A stretch of DNA of 64,000 nucleotides from Nocardioides soli. GTDB taxonomy: Bacteria > Actinomycetota > Actinomycetes > Propionibacteriales > Nocardioidaceae. The stretch is taken from contig NZ_JACHWR010000002.1 in the NCBI RefSeq assembly GCF_014191495.1, positions 1,054,001 through 1,118,000 on the forward strand, given 5' to 3'. A program made the translations under genes and the position numbers. Every line of letters starts with the position of its first letter. Position 1 is the first letter of the stretch. The notes under the pieces are model-generated. The model was not told where the DNA came from, did no database searches, and worked only from the letters and a program-made list of their open reading frames with translations. Positions 59,301 to 64,000 of the stretch are shown piece after piece.

Positions 59301-59565
59301 CCATGACGCGGCCCACATCCTGGCGACGCGGGCGGTCACCGCTGGCCGGACCGACCTGGTCCGGGTGGCCTGCGACGCAGCCCGGAAGGCCAGCCCTCAT
59401 AGTGACATCGCGTGGCTCGACGAGGCCGCGGCCACCGAAGCCGAGAGCGGTCGTGACGCCGCCGGCGAGCTCATCCGCGAGCAGGTCCTCGACCGGTACG
59501 ACGAGGACCTGCCGCCGCGCTCGGAGGCCGTCGTGGAACAGCGCGAGTGGGGTGCCACCGGGTAA
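56329..59565 (+). CDS. LysM and BTAD-domain membrane protein of the Tad operon
   Basis: 1078 aa. Membrane helices at about 8-28, 47-68 and 97-117; two LysM repeats outside (170-225 with VTDKGDTLWGLAEKHLG, 241-292 with VVAPGETLTGITEEA), an acidic Gln/Asp linker, a fourth helix at 386-408, then a cytoplasmic region ending in a bacterial transcriptional activator domain (about 820-1075, PKVHLLGPVAVTAL ... helical repeats). Thus it could sense peptidoglycan and signal inward. Proteins of this layout often close actinobacterial Tad operons. No DNA-binding helix-turn-helix was clear to me. Confidence 0.85.
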   Translation: MLGLVKRLGALALLLGLLVGFPALLLAAVGNPWPDGGLNELSLMSNSAVLGIVSLVGWFVWAQLLLCTLWEIPPALRHETEGASRLPIAVGGQQRFIRVLVHTVLAVGVTSTTLLGSHTATSEAAPATRLPVTHVAHEAPAVNPETSPAASPVTSAPDTTQGHRADPPRIVTDKGDTLWGLAEKHLGDGFRWQEIADLNQGRGMADGRTFNNPRSIEPGWELLLPADATNLPGDQAPESEHVVAPGETLTGITEEATGSSDNWQALYEANKDVIGSDPDLIHPGQVLVLPGTGDVDPGTDRAPQREREHVPGKSTSGQDEQADDTGADGSSGADDAAGQDEQQTPAEPAIPIAPSQESAQEAPGSTEQMPAAADGAEEASDEGGITGLRALLATAACLSVGALGLVAANRRRQFRRRRIGRTIASTPDELVEVEQAIIEHGSEAQEDVAFLDRALRHVAGACKVAGSRLPQLGAAVLGDEDLTLLFTHPAPGEVPEGWTATDDARAWMLPRWTFLEEDLESQPAPYPALVSIGQDEGGRTWLLDLETLGMCGIGGDPEQVADLARFMVAELAVNAWSEGSEVLVADHFGAETIGLNPARLRQVQRSDALARAAVLTGEMGEVEQNLDADVLTRRRDGLLLDSTNPVVVVVSSRPEGEFVADIQDRDRSRVVVVHGDEESPAVELTGDGMAFLPMWGISVKASTLPRSDAEAMAALMASTRNLEDQPVPAAQSDEGPLGKYARADGSLREEYTEPRRTAGNDPSSMLPDADEVYLATAATTAEDLAAAAPSVPEEVRAEIAALDPTLDQDVADWFDESSPRPKVHLLGPVAVTALNGGDPASIDNAGGTVSFIAYLAVQDQGVTGERAAVACGWKTQKTVQNRATNARFLLGTRPDGSDWLPDASMSAGAQLGSSPTYELVRGTGGVLNSADLFVRLKHRAERRGDDGCEEDLVTALSLVTGAPFEAATEHRFKWLFKPGQQRWDEILVGAIHDAAHILATRAVTAGRTDLVRVACDAARKASPHSDIAWLDEAAATEAESGRDAAGELIREQVLDRYDEDLPPRSEAVVEQREWGATG

Positions 59566-59969
59566 CTGAGCGCTGGCTGCTGACCGACGGACTCTCAGGA
59601 TGGCTTCGGCCTGCGAGCACGAGGGCGCGGAGGCTCGCGAATCCAGGGCGGCCGGAGGCCGTCGCGCAGCGACGCGAAGCGCCGTTGACTCGTGACGGTG
59701 CAGTCGTAGGCAGGCCGGTCAGCAAGCCGCGCGCCCACGTGCCTCCGGCGAGGTTTACGCTCAGCGGCAACACCCGCAGATAGGTCGCAAGATCCGCATG
59801 GTCAGCTCTTGCCCAAGTACCTGTGGTCCTCGACGTGCAGGAACCCTGATGTGCCCACGGCGGGTGATGGCTCAGCCTGCGACACGCAGGCGCTCAAGGA
59901 CGAGATCTGGGGTGCTGGCTTCGCTGTGCCAGTCCGTGGCCTCATCCGCCGTCGTTCGTCGGCTGCGCC
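59566..59969. other. gap between the pilus operon and the AbiE pair
   Basis: 404 bp between convergent genes. All frames are low-quality; no strong hairpin or repeat was seen apart from scattered GC-rich inverted words. Possibly a shared termination zone. Confidence 0.4.
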
Positions 59970-60887
59970 TCAGGTCGCGGTCGGTGGTGGCAGTACCCGT
60001 ACCATCGGCGCGAGCGCCGGGTCCTGGGACGCCGGGGCGGGGTCGTTGTCGAAGATCGGATCGAGCGCGGCCGCGACGTGGGCCATCTGCTCGTCGAGGT
60101 CCGCTTCGCTGATGCCTTCCACCCTCTCCTTGCGTCTCCAGGCCGCCCACTTCGCCTGACCGACGGCCCCGTACCCGTCGACGGCGTCCCCGATGGGTTG
60201 TAGATCCACGCCTCGATGGCGGGCAACGGCTTCGGCGGAGCGGCGTAGTTCGTCGGGGTCCAGCTCCTGGGTGTCGGCCAGTCGCACGATGTCGACATAG
60301 TCGCGCCAGCGGGTACTGGTGATGCCTCGTTCGAGGATCGTGACGCCCTTCTCGGCGATGATCGTCTCGGGGGCGTACCCCCACATCTCCACGTCTGCTC
60401 CCATCACGCGCGGGACACGCACGCGCCGCGGCGACGGGACAATAGGGTCACCGGTGGAGATGTCCCAGGAGATCTGACAGGTCTGGGTGCCGAGCCAGGC
60501 CTTCACCCGGACGCGCAGGCCCGGATATTCGTCGTGCTCACGGATCTCCTGCACGCTCAGCGAGCCGAGGTCGAAGAGCAGGCCGTCGTCGGCGTCGACC
60601 TCCGACAGGTCGCGCACGACCTGGGCGACGTGCTCGGCGGACACCTCGGCGCTAACCGCCTCGGCGTCGACGTCCTTGGTGGGTCGCCGAACGTCGTAGG
60701 CGCCGAGCAGGATGCCGCCCTTCAGCACGAAGTCGTCGGCATGGTCAGTTTGTGTGAGCCGGTCCAGGAAGGATTCGAGTGCATGCCGCGTCAGAAGCTC
60801 GGATGTGGGGGCGGGCCGCCCTTCGGTGTCGGCGATGGAGCGGGCCTGCCGTTGGATCTTGCGGAAGACCTCATCGCCGTCTCTCAC
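59970..60887 (-). CDS. abiEii: AbiEii-type nucleotidyltransferase toxin
   Basis: 305 aa. Nucleotidyltransferase core with KGG at 56-58 and the metal-binding KDVDAE at 71-76 (D-x-D), then MWGYAPETIIAEKGVTILER, whose K fits the family's distal catalytic Lys, and RWRDYVDIVRL. AbiEii/AbiGii toxins modify nucleotide substrates (some add pyrimidines to tRNA) and cause growth arrest that blocks phage. GTG 60887 overlaps the antitoxin stop (GTGA), the usual coupling. Confidence 0.9.
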   Translation of the reverse strand: MRDGDEVFRKIQRQARSIADTEGRPAPTSELLTRHALESFLDRLTQTDHADDFVLKGGILLGAYDVRRPTKDVDAEAVSAEVSAEHVAQVVRDLSEVDADDGLLFDLGSLSVQEIREHDEYPGLRVRVKAWLGTQTCQISWDISTGDPIVPSPRRVRVPRVMGADVEMWGYAPETIIAEKGVTILERGITSTRWRDYVDIVRLADTQELDPDELRRSAEAVARHRGVDLQPIGDAVDGYGAVGQAKWAAWRRKERVEGISEADLDEQMAHVAAALDPIFDNDPAPASQDPALAPMVRVLPPPTAT

Positions 60888-61441
60888 GACAGCAGCTCCA
60901 ATGCGTGCAGGATCGGACTCTTGGACCGCGGGAGCTTCGAAGCGATCGCCATGAGCTCGGCGGGCTTTCCGCCTTGGCGCAGCCACTCGCGAAGAGCGTC
61001 GCGGCCGATCTCGTAGCCCAAGTCCCCGCGCAGCCGGAAGGCATCCGCGATGCAGCGCGCCGGCGAGTAGATGCCGATGGTGAGCTCGGAGCCGGGGATC
61101 GTGGTCTCGGTGCGCCCGAGCTCGAAGGTCTCGGCTGCGAAATGGTGCCAGGCGATGGCCGACGTGGTGGCGGGCGCCCGTGTCCCTCTCGGGATCGCGA
61201 TGTCCAAGGCGGCGGGGATGGCGTCCGTGAGGTCGTAGTGGGCCAGCGCGGAGGTCAGACAGATCGTTGCCTCCGGTCGTCGAGTGGCGGCCTCGATCCA
61301 GTCGAAGTCGGCGGGCGGGGCGTCGGCCGGTCGGTAGATCCCGCGGGCGATGCGGTCGAACTCGCCCGCCCGGATGGCGCGGTACAGCGCACTGCGGGAC
61401 ATGCCGAGGCTTCCGGCATGCTTGGCGTGCAGGGTCTCCAT
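60884..61441 (-). CDS. abiEi: AbiEi-family antitoxin and repressor
   Basis: 185 aa. N-terminal winged helix (AKHAGSLGMSRSALYRAIRA, GEFDRIARGIYRP) followed by the AbiEi C-terminal region (TICLTSALAHYDLTDAIPAA, IYSPARCIADAFRLR). Neutralises AbiEii without direct binding (type IV) and represses its own promoter. The upstream stretch 61455-61495 holds CTGTTTACAG and related inverted words that could be its operator. ATG 61441 chosen. Confidence 0.9.
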   Translation of the reverse strand: METLHAKHAGSLGMSRSALYRAIRAGEFDRIARGIYRPADAPPADFDWIEAATRRPEATICLTSALAHYDLTDAIPAALDIAIPRGTRAPATTSAIAWHHFAAETFELGRTETTIPGSELTIGIYSPARCIADAFRLRGDLGYEIGRDALREWLRQGGKPAELMAIASKLPRSKSPILHALELLS

Positions 61442-61832
61442 CGCTTCCCCCTTGAATCATTCCGTGCACAGATAACCATACCTGTAAACAGTTTGTTCCG
61501 CCACCTTTGGTAATGGGATGGCTCCGCTGACGCACCGAGCGCGCGCCCGCGACGGACGACCGACCCGCCCGCGCGTTCCTCAACGTGTTTGTGCCGCTCT
61601 TCTACTTCCTGTTGGTCATCCTCGTCGTCTTGTTCCTGCTACCCGCGCCGCTGAGGTGAACCCTCCTTATACCGGCGGTCGATCCCCTCGCAGGTCCCGT
61701 CGACCTGCACTCAGGCGCCGTCGATCTCCTCCGAGAGCACCACGACGCTCAGACGTCAATCCTGTGCGCCGGCCGGACAGTTCCCCTATACCGCTTGCAA
61801 CCCCTTCGCGGTCATCAGTCCCGGCGTGTTGG
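61442..61832. other. gap upstream of abiE, with a possible tiny membrane ORF
   Basis: 391 bp. Near 61455-61495 are AT-richer inverted words likely to be the abiE promoter/operator. A plus-strand GTG frame 61585-61659 encodes 24 residues with a hydrophobic core (FYFLLVILVVLFLL); without a ribosome site it is not called as a gene. The rest shows nothing recognisable. Confidence 0.35.
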
Positions 61833-62160
61833 TCAGCGACATGCCGTCCACATCCCCGCCCCGCGTTCCCGGGCCTGGTCTTCGACCTGCAAGTACGCTG
61901 CGTGGCGCGAGACGGGGTCTGAGCTGTCCCGGGCCGCGGCGGCACCGGACCGGATCTGCGCCCGTCCGATGTCGCGCCCACCTGCCTCGACGTAGCGCAG
62001 CCAGCGCGCGTAGCTGTCGACGTCGTCCTGCGTCGGGTCGCTCACGAGGGTGACCTGCGTGCCGACCGGCAGGAGCTGCCTGAGGTATCGCGTGGACGCA
62101 GAGCCGTAGCACTCCGCTGGCTTGCCCGGATGCGGGATCTCGGGAGCGCTGATCCTTCTC
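61833..62160 (-). pseudogene. 5'-truncated thermonuclease (SNase-like) gene
   Basis: The minus-strand frame reads ISAPEIPHPGKPAECYGSAS, RYLRQLLPVGTQVTLVSDPT, SYARWLRYVEAGGRDIGRA and ends HAAYLQVEDQARERGAGMW, stop at 61833. This is the second half of a staphylococcal-nuclease domain: the P-E-x-x-H-P-G-K-P-x-E-C-Y-G element, the D-x-Y-x-R-x-L-x-Y-V element and the closing A-R-x-x-G-x-G-x-W. The first strands are missing; a stop at about 62161 and no start precede the conserved part. The break coincides with the left side of the recombinase cluster. Confidence 0.65.
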
Positions 62161-62232
62161 TAGGCTCTCCCGAACTGTCGGTCATGACCTGGTTGGGGAG
62201 CGCTCTTGCCTGCTGGTTTGGAAGGGTGGACG

Positions 62233-63792
62233 GTGACGTTCTACGACTTCACTGCGTCCGTGACCACCCCCGACGCTGAGTCCTTGTCGGGCTTCGGGGA
62301 GGTGCATGCTCGCGCTGCGGCCAATGGTGCCCGGCACGGCACACCGGTGCTGATCGGGCCGGGTGGGTGGCCTGACCCGCGGGTCAATCTCTTCTTCCGC
62401 ACCGGGCCGATGGCCGAGGCCCGTCCAGGAACGTGGCGCCGGTATGCCTACGCCCTGGTGGTGTGGCTGAACTATCTGCACGTGGTCGGCCGTGGTTGGG
62501 TGGAGGCGACGGTCAGTGACGTGGAAGCGTTCAAGGAGTGGCGGCTGACGTCGCTGGATAATGCCGGGCGGGTGCAGCCGACGAGCTTCGACACGGATCG
62601 GTCGGCGTTGAACTCCTTCTATTCGTGGGCCGGCCAGCGGTATGGCGTGGCCAATCCGGTCGCTACCGCCGGCGTGGGCCCCCGACGCAGCGTTCGGCCA
62701 GGCGAAGAGGCGCTGCGTCGCCTATCGGTGGGCCGGGATCCGTTGCGGCCCGCTGGCTCGACGCGGCGGCAGGTCAAGTGGATGCTCCGGTCGGCGTTCG
62801 AGCAGTGGCGCGACATCGGGCTGTGTGGCTACGGTTTCGATGGACTGCGCCGCCCTGGCTGGCGCGGTATCAATGAGGACCGGGATGCGGCGTTCGTCGA
62901 TGGCCTGTACGGGACGGGCCTGCGGTTGGCGGAGTGGGCCAGCGTCCTCGACGTGGAGATCCCCACACCGGGCGCGGCCCGGTTCGCGCCGGCGCATCTC
63001 TCGGCGGCATGCCTCAAGGGTGGCAAGTCCGGCCGGACGTATCGGATCCCGCGCAGCGTGCTGCATGCGGTAGCCGCCTACACCGACCCGGCAGAGGGCT
63101 CCCGGGCTGAGGTTGTCCGACGGGCTCAGCGGGCTGGCCGCTACCAGCAATTGCCCGGCATCCGGGTCGTGGCCGGCTACCGCGCGCACAGTCGGCGGCT
63201 GTTGATCGAGGGCCCGGGCGACCCGGTGCCGGTCTCGCTGGACGTGCTCGGCCCGGACGAGCGACGCCGCTTGTTCCGACGCACCCCGGACGGGACTGCG
63301 CCGTTGTGGCTGTGGCTCGCCCCGAATGGGCTGCCGAAGAAGCCCTACGGGTGGGAGGACACCTTCGATCACGCCAATCACCGCATCGCCCGAGCGTGGG
63401 CCGAGACCGTCGGTGACGGGAGGGACGCGGACGAGTGCCCGCTGTGGGCGCGGCCGCACATGTTGCGGCACTCGTTCTGCCTGAAGTGGTACTCGATACT
63501 CTCGGCGGTCTGGCGGACCCGGGTCACGGGCCTGTCCGAGGAGGAGACACGTGACCTGCGCGACCAGCTGGGTGACATCTGGTATCAACTGGCCACGCTG
63601 ATGGGCCACGCCCACCCGATGACCACGCGAGACATCTATCTCGAACCCTTCGCCGGCCTGGAAATCGACTACCTGATGGCCATGTTGGACGAGGAGGAGA
63701 CCGTCGGAGTCGATGCGTTGCTGCGCACCCTCGCCCACGGAGGCGGGCGCACGGTGCAGCCGATCACCATCACCGGCGAGGTGTCCCGGTGA
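62233..63792 (+). CDS. tyrosine-type recombinase, first of an overlapping set
   Basis: 519 aa. Core-binding domain about 60-170 (WRRYAYALVVWLNYLHVVGR), catalytic domain from about 190 with Arg in YGTGLRLAEWASVL, HMLRHSFCLKWYS (H-x-x-R), LMGHAHPMTTRDIYLEP with the nucleophilic Tyr. GTG 62233 has GGAAGGG 6 nt upstream; in-frame TTG 62206 is an alternative. Its stop is overlapped by another recombinase-like gene (GTGA), as in recombinase-in-trio or Tn554-like elements. Confidence 0.88.
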   Translation: MTFYDFTASVTTPDAESLSGFGEVHARAAANGARHGTPVLIGPGGWPDPRVNLFFRTGPMAEARPGTWRRYAYALVVWLNYLHVVGRGWVEATVSDVEAFKEWRLTSLDNAGRVQPTSFDTDRSALNSFYSWAGQRYGVANPVATAGVGPRRSVRPGEEALRRLSVGRDPLRPAGSTRRQVKWMLRSAFEQWRDIGLCGYGFDGLRRPGWRGINEDRDAAFVDGLYGTGLRLAEWASVLDVEIPTPGAARFAPAHLSAACLKGGKSGRTYRIPRSVLHAVAAYTDPAEGSRAEVVRRAQRAGRYQQLPGIRVVAGYRAHSRRLLIEGPGDPVPVSLDVLGPDERRRLFRRTPDGTAPLWLWLAPNGLPKKPYGWEDTFDHANHRIARAWAETVGDGRDADECPLWARPHMLRHSFCLKWYSILSAVWRTRVTGLSEEETRDLRDQLGDIWYQLATLMGHAHPMTTRDIYLEPFAGLEIDYLMAMLDEEETVGVDALLRTLAHGGGRTVQPITITGEVSR

Positions 63793-64000
63793 GCGGCGCG
63801 CAGGGAGGACAACCCGCGGCCCTGCCACCCGCCGGGTGGGCGCCGCGCCCACGCCTGGGGCCCGATGGTCAAAGTGTGTTGTTCATTGACGAATCCAGTG
63901 GACGCAGCACGCTGTTCGAGTTCGCCGATCTGCCGGTGGCCGAACCTCTCCGCCGGTGGTTGGCCGAGCGTGTCGCCCGCCGGCTCACCACCCGTTCGAC
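63789..64000 (+). CDS. second recombinase-like protein, cut by window end
   Basis: GTG 63789 overlaps the preceding stop; the frame stays open to the window edge (about 70 residues). LFIDESSGRSTLFEFADLPV followed by RRWLAERVARRL looks like the N-terminal core-binding part of another site-specific integrase. Only the start is visible, so the call rests on context and this short segment. Confidence 0.65.
   Translation, partial: MSGAQGGQPAALPPAGWAPRPRLGPDGQSVLFIDESSGRSTLFEFADLPVAEPLRRWLAERVARRLTTRS

Noticed and set aside
60895..60925. Eighth copy of the 27-bp element (GGATCGGAC near 60915)
   Set aside because: Inside abiEi coding sequence and the GGTTGC box is absent at the required distance.
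61585..61659. 24-codon hydrophobic ORF
   Set aside because: Membrane-like composition but no ribosome site, very short, no conserved context.
24243..64000. attR duplicate of the tRNA 3' end
   Set aside because: No second copy of the T-arm/acceptor segment was seen, so the right boundary of the element cannot be placed in this window.

Overview
The window looks like the chromosome of a high-GC actinobacterium of the Propionibacteriales, most probably Nocardioides or a close relative. The evidence is GC-rich codon thirds in nearly every gene, many genes that look leaderless, a PPA1309-family protein, a UPF0182 protein and WhiB7. Roughly 1-24.3 kb is ordinary chromosome; roughly 24.3-64 kb is accessory DNA.

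Core part. Genes at 1-5.6 kb form a forward catabolic-type cluster: an Fe-S protein cut by the window edge, an FAD-linked oxidase, a 97-aa unknown, an APC permease and a luciferase-like oxidoreductase. From nudC (5.7 kb) to the UPF0182 gene (24.2 kb) lies a block whose gene set I recall from mycobacteria: nudC, mycoredoxin, uvrD2, whiB7, a ThiF-like protein, a DUF2342 metalloprotease, a PDZ/Lon-like protease and UPF0182. Added here are two tandem 54-aa paralogues after whiB7, crotonase, PHP-domain, YgjP-type metallopeptidase, NUDIX, quinone-reductase-like and moaE genes. whiB7 has a long leader with a 77-aa upstream ORF and an intrinsic terminator. The gap after nudC is packed with inverted and dispersed repeats.

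Accessory part. An initiator tRNA-Met gene at 24.24 kb is followed by a tyrosine integrase and an excisionase-like gene, the usual entry point of an integrative element. The next 35 kb carries a large methyltransferase-helicase, a DUF1173 protein, a single-chain type ISP restriction-modification enzyme, a membrane protein resembling an inactivated M48 peptidase, a DUF4192 protein, several short unknowns, several decayed genes, and a complete-looking Tad pilus operon (48-59.6 kb) ending in a LysM/BTAD membrane protein. An AbiE toxin-antitoxin pair follows. The right end has a truncated nuclease pseudogene abutting the start of a second mobile unit with overlapping tyrosine recombinase genes.

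How it may work together. Seven copies of one 27-bp element (TGTCC, 16 bp, then GGTTGC or a close variant) sit directly upstream of genes across 28-48 kb, always pointing at the gene. In two cases the start codon lies 10 nt after the second box, so the transcripts may be leaderless; in three others the first reading frame after the box is a short leader ORF. I read this as a dedicated promoter regulon joining the methyltransferase-helicase, the DUF1173 gene (and perhaps the restriction enzyme behind it), the DUF4192 operon and the pilus operon. It is the most original signal in the window. No matching sigma factor or regulator is visible here.
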